From positions 1-64,000 of the forward strand of contig CAJKMT010000002.1 in assembly GCA_905201055.1 (NCBI GenBank): a stretch of 64,000 nucleotides of DNA, read 5' to 3'. The stretch is from an uncultured Sutterella sp. (GTDB taxonomy: Bacteria; Pseudomonadota; Gammaproteobacteria; Burkholderiales; Burkholderiaceae_F). This document shows, one piece after another, positions 15,273 to 23,901 of the stretch. How positions within the stretch are numbered: the first letter of the stretch is position 1; each line of letters begins with the position of its first letter. The notes under the pieces are model-generated. The model saw only the letters and a list, made by a program, of their open reading frames with translations. It did not search any database and had not been told where the DNA came from. The position numbers were made by a program, and so were the translations under genes.

Positions 15273-18038
15273 GTGGGCGGACTCCCAACTGTCTCCGCTT
15301 CCAACCTCTGCTATCAGTGGAACGGCGAGTTGAGCAACGTTTTGCATCAGTTTCGGCAACGCCTCTTTAACCATTTCCAACTCCTCGTGAGGCACTTCGA
15401 GAACAAGTTCGTCGTGAACCTGAAGCACCAACAACGTTTTGAGATGATTATGCTCAATCCAGGCTTGGACAGCGATCATGGCCTTTTTTATCAGATCAGC
15501 AGCCGTACCCTGCATAGGCGCATTGATGGCGGCGCGTTCAGCGGCCGCACGCACGGGCGCTTTGGAGCTTGCGATATCCGGCAACCAAAGCCGACGACCG
15601 AAAGCCGTTTGAACAAACCCTTGCTCATGGGCCAAGGCCCTTGTTTTTTCCATATAAGCCTTCACACCGGGGTAACGGGCAAAATAGCGATCAATATAGT
15701 TTCTCGCCGCCTGAGGTTCAATCCCCAAGTTTTGAGCCAATCCAAAAGCGCTCATTCCGTAAATCAATCCGAAATTAATGACTTTTGCCGTTCTCCTCTG
15801 ATCAGGAGAAACCTTATCCAAACCGACACCAAAAACTTCCGCAGCGGTTGCACGGTGAATATCTAACCCTTTATGAAACGCATCCAGTAAACCGGGATCC
15901 GCTGACAGATGCGCCATAATCCGCAACTCAATTTGAGAGTAGTCGGCTGAAACAATTTCACTGCCTGAGGGAGCTACGAATGCTTCGCGAACACGCCGAC
16001 CCTCACCGGTGCGCACCGGAATGTTTTGCAAATTAGGGTCGCTTGAGGCCAAGCGGCCGGTCACAGCGGTTGTTTGGCCAAAAGTCGTATGCACCCGGCC
16101 GGTTTTCGGATAGATCATCAACGGCAGTTTATCCGTGTAAGTGCTCTTTAGTTTGCTTAAACGGCGAAATTCCAAAATGGCCTTCGGCAACGGATAATCC
16201 AGAGCGAGCTGCTGCAGCACATCCTCATTGGTGCTATAGCCCCCGCTTGCTGTTTTCTTTGTTTTAGGCGGCACCGGTATCTGCAGCACTTCGAAAAGAA
16301 CATGAGAGAGTTGTTTGGGGCTGGCGACATTAAATTTTTGTCCGGCCATCTCCCAACACTTGCGCTCCAATCTCACAATTTCATCACCAAGCGAATCACT
16401 TTGCGCGCCCAATCGCATCGAGTCAATCAAAACCCCGTTTCGTTCCATAATGAATAAAACGTTCTGTGTGGGCAGTTCCACCGTCTCGTAGATGGATTTC
16501 AGTCCCTCATCGCTATTGACCCTGCTTCGCAAAACTTTATAAACGTCCGCAATCGCTCGTGAGCGGGCGGTGCAGTAGCGGGCTGCGCTCTCAGAGTCAA
16601 CTTGCGAACACTTGATAGTCTTCGCCCCTTTGCCGATCAAATCCTCAATTACGGGAACATCGATTTTTAACCAACGCAATGCCAAATTCGCCAGTTCATG
16701 CTTCATGTGAGCTTCAATGACGTAGCTTAAAAGCGTCACGTCTTCCGTGGCGATCGACAAAGAGATGCCCATGTTGGCAAGGGCGTGGCGAGCATATTTG
16801 CACTGATCACTGACTTTGGGGCTGCAAGAGCCAAACCAAGGCGCAAGAATGCGAGTTACATCTGAAACATTGATTCCAACGCCGGAAGCCTCTTGGGCCA
16901 CCGGCACATACACATTTTTATTGCCAACGCTAAACCCGATACCGCTGACCACGGCGTGCATGCCGTCAGAGGGATCCGTGAGCAAACTAAATGCAACGGT
17001 TTCTTTTGTCGAAGCCAGCTCATCAGCAAAATCCTGAAGACAATCCGGCTTATCAATAATTGTCAGTTTGACTTCTCCGGCAGTCACAACAGAAGCCTCT
17101 TCGGGCTCTGAGGGAATACTGGCAAAAAGATCCGCCGTTAAATTTTCTTGTTTAGGCGCTTGAGGTTTGGAAAGAGCTTGCCTTTGAACTGACTTTTTAC
17201 TTTGCTGCATTTCCCAACGGGCATAAAAGTCCGTTAAAAACGCACTGTCCTCATCTTTAAATGTTAGAGAACATACGTCGGCGTTTGACACATACTCTGA
17301 CAAATCTGCATCGGTTTTGATCGTGACCAAAGCTCTCGCCGTCGGTAAAAAGGCAATGCCTTCGCGTAGGTATTCGCCGGCCTTTCCCTTCACTTCGCCG
17401 GCTCTGCGCACGATTTCATCCAGACTGCCAAAATCATTAACCCATTTGGCCGCTGTTTTCGGCCCGCACTTGGTGATGCCGGGGACATTGTCCACTGCAT
17501 CGCCCATCAAGGACAAATAATCAATGATTTTGTCAGGCGTCACACCGAACTTATTTTTCACCCCTTCAACATCCAAAATCTGCCGAGTCATGGTATTGAG
17601 GATGAAAACATTGTCCGTCACGAGCTGGCTCATATCTTTATCGCCCGTGGCAATGAAGACCTTGAAGCCCTTTTTCTCTGCCTGTTTAGCTAACGTGCCG
17701 ATCACATCATCGGCTTCAATGCCCGGTACTTGCAAAAAGGGCCAGCCTTGCGCTTTGACCATGGAGAAAATCGGCTCGACCTGGCAAGCCAAATCATCAG
17801 GCATCGGAGGACGATTCGCTTTGTATTCGCTGTAGATTTCATCTCGGAATGTGCCGCCATGAGCATCAAAGACGCAAGCCGCATAGTCCGGTTTAATCAT
17901 CGAGCGGATCATCTTGAGCATATTAGCAAAGCCTTTAATTGCCCCGGTGGGTTCTCCGGCGCTTGTTCTCAAATCCGGCAAACCATGGAAAGCGCGGTAT
18001 AAGAAATTTGATCCATCAACTAATAAAACTGTTTTCAT
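15270..18038 (-). CDS. polA: DNA polymerase I with degenerate 3'-5' exonuclease site
   Basis: 922 residues, the usual length. The N-terminal 5' nuclease has LLVDGSNFLYRAFHG, EADDVIGTLA, ATGDKDMSQLV and GDAVDNVPGITKCGPKTA. The polymerase domain has motif A VSADYSQIELRI, motif B RRTAKVINFGLIYGMS and motif C LQVHDELVLEV, all intact. The middle 3'-5' exonuclease fold is recognisable but its acids are gone: FDTET of E. coli is FSLLT (near 350-354), LKYDRG is CKYARH (near 416) and AAEDAD is CTARSR (near 489-494). Repair synthesis and primer removal should work but proofreading should not. The next gene upstream on this strand (MFS) is 68 bases away. Confidence 0.95.
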   Translation of the reverse strand: MKTVLLVDGSNFLYRAFHGLPDLRTSAGEPTGAIKGFANMLKMIRSMIKPDYAACVFDAHGGTFRDEIYSEYKANRPPMPDDLACQVEPIFSMVKAQGWPFLQVPGIEADDVIGTLAKQAEKKGFKVFIATGDKDMSQLVTDNVFILNTMTRQILDVEGVKNKFGVTPDKIIDYLSLMGDAVDNVPGITKCGPKTAAKWVNDFGSLDEIVRRAGEVKGKAGEYLREGIAFLPTARALVTIKTDADLSEYVSNADVCSLTFKDEDSAFLTDFYARWEMQQSKKSVQRQALSKPQAPKQENLTADLFASIPSEPEEASVVTAGEVKLTIIDKPDCLQDFADELASTKETVAFSLLTDPSDGMHAVVSGIGFSVGNKNVYVPVAQEASGVGINVSDVTRILAPWFGSCSPKVSDQCKYARHALANMGISLSIATEDVTLLSYVIEAHMKHELANLALRWLKIDVPVIEDLIGKGAKTIKCSQVDSESAARYCTARSRAIADVYKVLRSRVNSDEGLKSIYETVELPTQNVLFIMERNGVLIDSMRLGAQSDSLGDEIVRLERKCWEMAGQKFNVASPKQLSHVLFEVLQIPVPPKTKKTASGGYSTNEDVLQQLALDYPLPKAILEFRRLSKLKSTYTDKLPLMIYPKTGRVHTTFGQTTAVTGRLASSDPNLQNIPVRTGEGRRVREAFVAPSGSEIVSADYSQIELRIMAHLSADPGLLDAFHKGLDIHRATAAEVFGVGLDKVSPDQRRTAKVINFGLIYGMSAFGLAQNLGIEPQAARNYIDRYFARYPGVKAYMEKTRALAHEQGFVQTAFGRRLWLPDIASSKAPVRAAAERAAINAPMQGTAADLIKKAMIAVQAWIEHNHLKTLLVLQVHDELVLEVPHEELEMVKEALPKLMQNVAQLAVPLIAEVGSGDSWESAH

Positions 18039-18106
18039 GGTCCGAGAGCTCTGAAAATCAAACTTGACAGGTGTCTATTGTAGAGAATACGAGAACAAAA
18101 TCTGAA

Positions 18107-19318
18107 TCACTCTTTTTCCATAGAACTCATCTTCCTGCGAAATGCGACAAAAAGCACCAAGCCAAACAAGGCAACAACGCCCAAGGCAAAAAACGCGCCC
18201 GAGTAACTTATGTGATGTGCAAAATAGCCGCCATAAGAATTACTCAGCGCCGCTCCCAATCCCTGAATGGTTAACACAAAACCCAGCCCCATATTGGTGT
18301 GTCCGCTTCCTTTTAAAAGCCACGCAACAATTCCGGGCGTTGCCACACCCAAAAGTCCGGCTCCCACACCATCGAGGATTTGCACGGGAACAATGCTCCA
18401 GGGACTGTCCCACACTCCTGCAATGCAGCCTCTGATTGGCAAAGCCACCAAAGCCAAAATAAAAAGGAGGGCGTACCCTCTTTTTTGGGCTAATCGCGCC
18501 GCCCAAATCGCCATGAGGATCATGGTCGCCTGCGCAAGCACAACCGTCGCGGCTGTGTACGCCGCAGGATTGACGTCGAAACGGGCCACCGCAGACTGCC
18601 CCAGCAGAGGCAGCATCGCAGCATTACCCAAATGGAAAAGAAAAAGCGTAGCGGAAACCAGAAGCAAAGACGGATTCCTGAGCACCTCAGAAAAACGGAC
18701 TGCCGTCTCATGCGTTTTCCCGCGTGCGCGCTCATAATCAATATCCCGAGGATTAATGCCGCCAAGCGCCCACAGGCTCAGCACTCCCATCACAGTCATC
18801 ACAAAGAAAACGCCGACAATCCCATAGAAATACCCGACAAGTCCGCCAATGAGTGCACTCATCATATTACCGGCGTGGTTGAAGGCTTCGTTAACACCTA
18901 AACGCATCGGCAATTTTTCTTCGCTCACGAGCCCCAAGGTGATATTGGTGATCAACGGTGCAATCGCCGCTCCCGCTATCCCTTGAATGAGCATAGTTAA
19001 CGCAGCACTTAAAAAATCACTACGGACAAAAAGCCAACCGCAACCGGCAACGATTAACACAATACAAAGAAAAAGGTAGGCTCGTTTGTGTCTCGTTTGA
19101 TCAGCAAGCGCGCCGGCAAATGTGCTCACAAACAACCCGGCAAGGCTGCCAGCGGTCATCACATAACCGATTGAATCCGCGCTCCAACCGCAGGATTGGA
19201 GATAGACACCGAAAAAAGGGCCTAATCCGTCTCTAACATCGGCAAGGAAAAAACACAAAAGAGATAAGCTGAACAATGATCGCATTTCTGGCAAATGACT
19301 ATAACAGCGAATTAACAT
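18107..19318 (-). CDS. MFS transporter
   Basis: About 403 residues with 12 predicted membrane segments. The loop between segments 2 and 3 carries the MFS-like GALADQTRHKRAY, and the second half has a matching ARLAQKRGYALLF. The N-terminal FFLADVRDGLGPFFGVYL resembles a bacterial subgroup often annotated simply as MFS; the substrate is unknown. The start is uncertain: ATG 19318 and ATG 19285 (MRSLFSLSLL) both lack a good ribosome site, and the shorter form would place the first helix at the terminus. It lies upstream of polA on the same strand and divergent from phoA. Confidence 0.8.
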   Translation of the reverse strand: MLIRCYSHLPEMRSLFSLSLLCFFLADVRDGLGPFFGVYLQSCGWSADSIGYVMTAGSLAGLFVSTFAGALADQTRHKRAYLFLCIVLIVAGCGWLFVRSDFLSAALTMLIQGIAGAAIAPLITNITLGLVSEEKLPMRLGVNEAFNHAGNMMSALIGGLVGYFYGIVGVFFVMTVMGVLSLWALGGINPRDIDYERARGKTHETAVRFSEVLRNPSLLLVSATLFLFHLGNAAMLPLLGQSAVARFDVNPAAYTAATVVLAQATMILMAIWAARLAQKRGYALLFILALVALPIRGCIAGVWDSPWSIVPVQILDGVGAGLLGVATPGIVAWLLKGSGHTNMGLGFVLTIQGLGAALSNSYGGYFAHHISYSGAFFALGVVALFGLVLFVAFRRKMSSMEKE

Positions 19319-19377
19319 TCAACAAAAAAACAAAATCGAGCAAGCTCTCGATGAACATTCGCCTCTTTGGGTATAAA

Positions 19378-19403
19378 GCTTCTTAACAATTTTGTAAAGA
19401 AGC
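19378..19403. repeat. 7-bp inverted repeat in the MFS/phoA divergent region
   Basis: GCTTCTT and AAGAAGC flank a 12-base AT-rich spacer. It may be an operator of the divergent pair. No U-tract follows in either direction. The rest of 19319-19524 is AT-rich without a gene. Confidence 0.3.
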
Positions 19404-19524
19404 CATCATTTCATCGGCATTACCTAATTCGCAAAATTGTTCCAGTTTTGTGACTCAAAAGACAAATAACAAAAAGAGTATTTTTCGTGACAATTTTTTT
19501 AAAGATTGTTTTTTTATGCCAAAA

Positions 19525-19566
19525 CCGTCATGAAATTGACAGTGTTTTGTCACGGATTGCTCATAT
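19525..19566 (+). promoter_or_regulatory. Candidate Pho box and -10 for alkaline phosphatase
   Basis: Three 7-base units, CCGTCAT, TTGACAG and TTGTCAC (19525, 19536, 19547), repeat every 11 bases with 4-base AT-rich spacers, the geometry of PhoB sites (CTGTCAT-N4-CTGTCAT). The middle unit is a poor match. TCATAT at 19561-19566 sits about where the -10 of a PhoB-activated promoter belongs. Control by phosphate starvation is inferred from this and from the phosphatase downstream. Confidence 0.5.
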
Positions 19567-19631
19567 CTGATTTTTAAACTGACGGCAATTCTTCAACAGA
19601 CGTTTGATGTTTTTTCAAAGGAAGATTGACT

Positions 19632-21374
19632 ATGAAATCTACGAAGATCGCCGCCGGTGTGGCCTGCGCTTTAGCCGGTGTGTGCGCGATGAGCGCCCAA
19701 GCCATTGAAATTTATCCTGTTGATCACGCCCGTTTTATGACAAACGCGCGTTTTGATTTTAAGGTTGAACTCGATAACGTGACCGCTCGCGATAAAGTCA
19801 CAGTGGAGATCAACGGCAAGAACTTCAACCAAACGCTCTCCGGCAAAGAAATTTGGATGGAAAAGGAAGAGGGGGTTGAGGCTTCTGCTTTAATCATGCG
19901 CGGTGTAGAAATTAAAAATCCCGGTCAGTACACCGTGACGGTTAAGGCACCCAACGGCACGAAGACCGTTAATTGGGATGTGTACACGACGGGCGACAAA
20001 CCCAAAGCAAAAAATGTGATTTTACTTTTGGCTGACGGGTTGTCTGTGGGTCACCGCACTGCTGCCCGCATTCTCTCCAAGGGTGTCACGAATGGCATGT
20101 ATAACGCGCCGCTTGCGATGGACAATATGCCGTATATGGCCCTTTTGGGTACAAGCTCCGTGGACACGATCGCTGCTGACAGCGCCAACACGGCTTCGGC
20201 CTACATGACCGGTCACAAGTCTAGCGTGAACGCCTTGGGTGTTTATGCCGACCGCACGAAGGCCAGCCAAGACGATCCTAAGCAGGAAACGATCGCGGAA
20301 TTGATCCGCCGCAAGACAAAGATGGCCGTGGGTGTTGTGAGCGACGCTGAAATTGAAGACGCGACGCCCGCATCCGTTGTGTCTCATACGAGAAAGCGCT
20401 CGGACAAGGCCGATATTGTCGGTATGTTCTATAACGTGAAGCCTGAAGTAATCCTGGGCGGCGGTTCTGCCTACTTCCTGCCGCAATCGACCGCGGGTTC
20501 CAAACGCAAAGACAATATCAACTACATCGAAAAATTCACGCAAGCAGGCTATACGCTCGTGACCGACCGCACCTCGATGGTTGAAAAGGCCGCAGGCAGC
20601 AATCGTCTCCTTGGCCTTTTCCATACCGGTAACCTCGACGGCTGGGTCGATCGCCATCAATGGAAGGGCAACACAGTGAAGAAGTTCCCCGATCAGCCCG
20701 ATTTGACGGATTCTTTTGCAGCTGCAATCAAGGTGCTTGAAAAGAATGAAGAGGGCTTTTTCCTGATGCTTGAAGCGGGTCTTGTGGATAAATACTCACA
20801 CCCACTCGACTGGGCGCGCTCCGTAGGCGACACAATCGCCTTTGATAAGGTTGTGGAAGCGGCTCAAAAGTACTGCGACGAACATCCCGATACGCTTTTG
20901 ATCGTCACGGGCGACCACACGCACTCCATCTCGGTGGCGGGTACCGTTGATGACAATAAGCCCGGTAACGATTGGCGAGAAAAAGTAGGGGTCTACGCAA
21001 ACGCCGGTTATCCTAACTATGAAGACAAGAACAAGGACGGCTTCCCAGATGACTTTGCACCGAGTAAACGCTTGGCCGTTTTCTTTGGCGCGCACCCCGA
21101 CTACTACGAAACATATCGCTCTTTCCCGGATGCCACGTTTAATCCCGCTGTGCAAAACGAAAAGGGGCAGTATGTGGCCAATGCCAAGTACAAGGACGTG
21201 CCGAGCGCTCACTTTGTCGAGGGTAACCTCCCGCGCTCTGAAAGCCAAGGCGTACACACGGTTGACGATTTGGTTGTGACCGCTCGCGGTCCCAACGCCG
21301 ATCAAATCCGCGGTTTCATGAACTCCACGGAAATCTTCCGTGTGATGGCTGAGGCGCTTGCTTTAGGCCGCTAA
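19632..21374 (+). CDS. phoA: Secreted alkaline phosphatase
   Basis: 580 residues. A Sec signal peptide (MKSTKIAAGVACALAGV... ending SAQA near residue 25) is followed by a roughly 100-residue beta-rich domain and then the alkaline phosphatase fold. The metal and catalytic centre shows ILLLADGLS, the serine nucleophile in IAADSANTASAYMTG, LMLEAGLVDKYSH and VTGDHTHS. It would release phosphate from monoesters in the periplasm. ATG 19632 lies 8 bases after AAGGAAG and is preferred to an in-frame TTG at 19626. A Pho-box-like array precedes it and a terminator follows. Whether it is closer to PhoA or to other family members cannot be settled by eye. Confidence 0.88.
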   Translation: MKSTKIAAGVACALAGVCAMSAQAIEIYPVDHARFMTNARFDFKVELDNVTARDKVTVEINGKNFNQTLSGKEIWMEKEEGVEASALIMRGVEIKNPGQYTVTVKAPNGTKTVNWDVYTTGDKPKAKNVILLLADGLSVGHRTAARILSKGVTNGMYNAPLAMDNMPYMALLGTSSVDTIAADSANTASAYMTGHKSSVNALGVYADRTKASQDDPKQETIAELIRRKTKMAVGVVSDAEIEDATPASVVSHTRKRSDKADIVGMFYNVKPEVILGGGSAYFLPQSTAGSKRKDNINYIEKFTQAGYTLVTDRTSMVEKAAGSNRLLGLFHTGNLDGWVDRHQWKGNTVKKFPDQPDLTDSFAAAIKVLEKNEEGFFLMLEAGLVDKYSHPLDWARSVGDTIAFDKVVEAAQKYCDEHPDTLLIVTGDHTHSISVAGTVDDNKPGNDWREKVGVYANAGYPNYEDKNKDGFPDDFAPSKRLAVFFGAHPDYYETYRSFPDATFNPAVQNEKGQYVANAKYKDVPSAHFVEGNLPRSESQGVHTVDDLVVTARGPNADQIRGFMNSTEIFRVMAEALALGR

Positions 21375-21399
21375 TCAATAAACGACTCGTTGGGTAAAA

Positions 21400-21436
21400 G
21401 GCGCGCGGTGTTTTACTGATAAACGCCCGCGCTTTT
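21400..21436 (+). terminator. Terminator after phoA
   Basis: GCGCGCGGTGTTT pairs with AAACGCCCGCGC (one bulge, one G-U pair), followed by TTTTGCC, 25 bases after the stop codon. Confidence 0.72.
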
Positions 21437-21456
21437 GCCTGTTAAGGGAGAGTGGG

Positions 21457-21903
21457 ATGAAACGGAGAAACTTTTTGGCGGCGATGCTCTTTTGCGCGAT
21501 CGCTCCAGTTGGGGTAGTCAAAGCCGCCTCTGATTTAAGGCTCAGTTTTGAAGAAATGTACGAGGGTAACCCCATTTTGGGGCTGCAGTTCAGTCAAAAG
21601 CTCAAGTCGTTTGCCGATAAAACGGTGTCCGTTGAAGGCTTTATGGCGCCGCCCTTAAAACCTGAAGCGGATTTTTTGGTGATGACCCGAGAACCCGTAA
21701 GTCTTTGCCCGTTTTGCAACAGCGATCAGGACTGGCCTGACAATATCATTGTGGTCTATTTAAGTAAGAAGCAGGAATTTGTTCAGCCCAATTGTCCGAT
21801 TGTGGTTACGGGTCGCCTTGAGCTTGGATCGTTTACCGACAAAGAGACCGGCTTTGTGAGTTTGGTGCGGCTTGTTGATGCCACGTTTGAGGTGGTGAAA
21901 TGA
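21457..21903 (+). CDS. Exported protein with a CPFC motif, first gene of an ABC exporter unit
   Basis: 148 residues of unassigned function. The N-terminus MKRRNFLAAMLFCAIAP resembles a twin-arginine or Sec signal. The mature part looks like a small beta-rich (OB-like) domain: VSVEGFMAPPLKPEADFLV, then EPVSLCPFCNSDQDWPDN, IVVVYLSK and IVVTGRLELGSF. The CPFC pair could bind a metal or form a disulfide. The gene overlaps the ABC ATPase start by 4 bases. Similar exported proteins accompany LolD/MacB-like ABC pairs, some implicated in metal handling; that comparison is from memory and tentative. Confidence 0.65.
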   Translation: MKRRNFLAAMLFCAIAPVGVVKAASDLRLSFEEMYEGNPILGLQFSQKLKSFADKTVSVEGFMAPPLKPEADFLVMTREPVSLCPFCNSDQDWPDNIIVVYLSKKQEFVQPNCPIVVTGRLELGSFTDKETGFVSLVRLVDATFEVVK

Positions 21904-22583
21904 GCGCAGACTTCGATCTCAAGCTCGATCATGTCGCCTATCAGGTAAAAGACGGCGTTAGCACTCGTACGATTCTGTCCATTGATGATCTTTCCATCCA
22001 AGCCGGAGAAGTTTTGGGTCTTCGAGGGGCTTCCGGCAGCGGAAAATCCACTTTTTTGAAAATCATCAGCGGGATTGTGACGCCGCAGCGGGGAAGGGTT
22101 ACTTGGGGCGATCTGTGTTTGAATGCGCAAAGTGAATCTGCCCGTGATGACTGGCGTGGGGAAAACTGCGGTTTTTTATTCCAGGATTTTCGGCTCTTTG
22201 GCGGTTTGAGCGCACTTGAAAATGTACTTTTGCCCTTAACCTTCAGGGGAAAAATTACGTCACGTGACCGTGCTCGCGCTGAAAAAATACTCCAAGGCTA
22301 TAGGGTGCCCGCGCAAACGCTTGCGGCTTATTTATCAAGAGGTGAAATGCAGCGTACAGCGCTTGTCCGCGTGCTTATCAGTTCTCCTAAAGTGATTCTT
22401 GCAGATGAACCCACGGCAAGCCTTGATTTCAATAACGCCATGCGCGTGATGGACGCGTTGATTGAAGCGGCTTTTCATCTGAAAGCGACACTTTTGGTTG
22501 TGACGCATGACTCGCAAATGCTCAAACGCTTTCACCGGGTGCTCACTATTGAAAACGGAACCATTCGGGGAGCAGGACTATGA
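21900..22583 (+). CDS. ABC transporter ATP-binding protein, LolD/MacB type
   Basis: 227 residues. Walker A is GASGSGKST, the Q-loop is FLFQDFRLFGG, and Walker B is VILADEPTASLD with an H-loop in VVTHDS. The signature is LSRGEMQR instead of LSGGQQQR, so one glycine is replaced by arginine; this may reduce activity or be normal for the subgroup. It overlaps both neighbours by 4 bases, so the three proteins are probably made together. It pairs with the FtsX-like permease downstream. Confidence 0.86.
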   Translation: MSADFDLKLDHVAYQVKDGVSTRTILSIDDLSIQAGEVLGLRGASGSGKSTFLKIISGIVTPQRGRVTWGDLCLNAQSESARDDWRGENCGFLFQDFRLFGGLSALENVLLPLTFRGKITSRDRARAEKILQGYRVPAQTLAAYLSRGEMQRTALVRVLISSPKVILADEPTASLDFNNAMRVMDALIEAAFHLKATLLVVTHDSQMLKRFHRVLTIENGTIRGAGL

Positions 22584-23797
22584 GAGCGCTTTTGTTTTTG
22601 AAAAACGAGTGCCTGCAGTCTTTCAAAATTTTGTGTTCGCTTGCCTGCATTTTGGCGCTTGCTTTATCTATTGCCACAGCGATCGGACAGACCGAAAGGA
22701 TGATTAAATCCTCAAGCGCGAAGGCTGCCGAACAGTTTGATATTTTGGTGGGTGCGAAAGGTAGCCGCACTTCGCTTTTACTCTCAACGGTTTACCTGCG
22801 CGATGAAATGATTTCGCTCACGCCTGCATCCGCCTTGAATGTCTTAAAAAAATACGACGGCGTGAAGTGGTTTGCGCCTTTGACCTTCGGTGACCGAGTG
22901 GGAGATTCGCCGCTCGTGGGTACCACGCGCACGTTTGTGACATTGGACGGCGAGCGAGTGCTTCATAAGGGCAGAGAATTTGCTGCCCGAGACGAAGCGG
23001 TCGTGGGGATTCATTCCGGGCTTCAATTAGGTGAAACGGTTTATCCGCATCACGGCAGAATTTCAGGCGTCGGCCACAAACACGAAAACGGCTTTAAGGT
23101 AGTGGGCATCTTACCTCAAACGGGCACGCCTTGGGATCGGTCGGTTTTGGTGCCGATTGAGTCCATTTGGGCCATGCATGAAAAAGGAAAGCATGTAGAG
23201 CCAAAGAGAATTGAATCTTGGCTTAAAGCCTCTGATTTTTCTCACCTTGCGGGATTTTCTGCGATTGCTGTAAAACCGGTTTCAATTTCAGATGCCTATA
23301 AGATCCGACAAGGATTGTCGTCCGCTTCTGTTAATGACGCAAAAGGGCAGGTGGTTAACCTAATGGCGATTTTCACGGGCGAAGTGCTTGTTGAACTGTA
23401 TGCCACGCTTGATTCTGCCATGACCGCTTTTGAATGGTTTGCAGCGAGTTCCGTTTTGATTTCACTTTTGGCGGTATTAATTACGGGTTTCATTTTGGGT
23501 GAACTCCGTAAACCTCAATTTCTGCAACTCAGAACAATGGGAGCACCACGCGGTTATGTAATGCAGGTGGTTTGGTTATTGATTATGTCGGTTGTGTTAA
23601 GCGGCGTTGTGATGGGGCTTATGGGCGGTTGGGGTTTGGCTCAGATCGCTGCGGTTTTCATCGCGCGTGACACCGGTATTGCCATGACGCCGGTGATTGG
23701 CCTGCAAGAACTTCAGGTGGGTGTCGTGACGCTTGTGCTTGGTGCGATTTTTGCAATTTTGCCTGCGCTTAAAGTGGGACATTCACAATTGCGTTAA
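22580..23797 (+). CDS. FtsX/MacB-type ABC transporter permease
   Basis: 405 residues with the MacB/LolC/E topology: one N-terminal membrane segment (residues 8-30), a large periplasmic domain containing DILVGAKGSR and GVKWFAPLTFGDRV, and three C-terminal segments including ASSVLISLLAVLITGFILG, then VVWLLIMSVVLSGVVMGLMG. Such permeases drive periplasmic work or extrude substrates, often lipoproteins or metals, without a channel through the outer membrane. The substrate here is unknown. It is translationally coupled to the ATPase. Confidence 0.86.
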   Translation: MRALLFLKNECLQSFKILCSLACILALALSIATAIGQTERMIKSSSAKAAEQFDILVGAKGSRTSLLLSTVYLRDEMISLTPASALNVLKKYDGVKWFAPLTFGDRVGDSPLVGTTRTFVTLDGERVLHKGREFAARDEAVVGIHSGLQLGETVYPHHGRISGVGHKHENGFKVVGILPQTGTPWDRSVLVPIESIWAMHEKGKHVEPKRIESWLKASDFSHLAGFSAIAVKPVSISDAYKIRQGLSSASVNDAKGQVVNLMAIFTGEVLVELYATLDSAMTAFEWFAASSVLISLLAVLITGFILGELRKPQFLQLRTMGAPRGYVMQVVWLLIMSVVLSGVVMGLMGGWGLAQIAAVFIARDTGIAMTPVIGLQELQVGVVTLVLGAIFAILPALKVGHSQLR

Positions 23798-23856
23798 GAC
23801 GTCATGAGGAATTCACGCTCCTGAGACCGAATATTCATTTTGTAATCGCACAATAG

Positions 23857-23886
23857 GGTTGCCGTTTGGGCAACCTTATCGTTTTT
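23857..23886 (+). terminator. Terminator after the ABC exporter unit
   Basis: GGTTGCC and GGCAACC form a 7-bp stem with a GTTTG loop, followed by TTATCGTTTTT. It ends 16 bases before the next start codon, so the downstream gene probably depends on partial read-through or on a promoter inside this region. Confidence 0.65.
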
Positions 23887-23901
23887 AGAGCAGAGGAAGA
23901 A

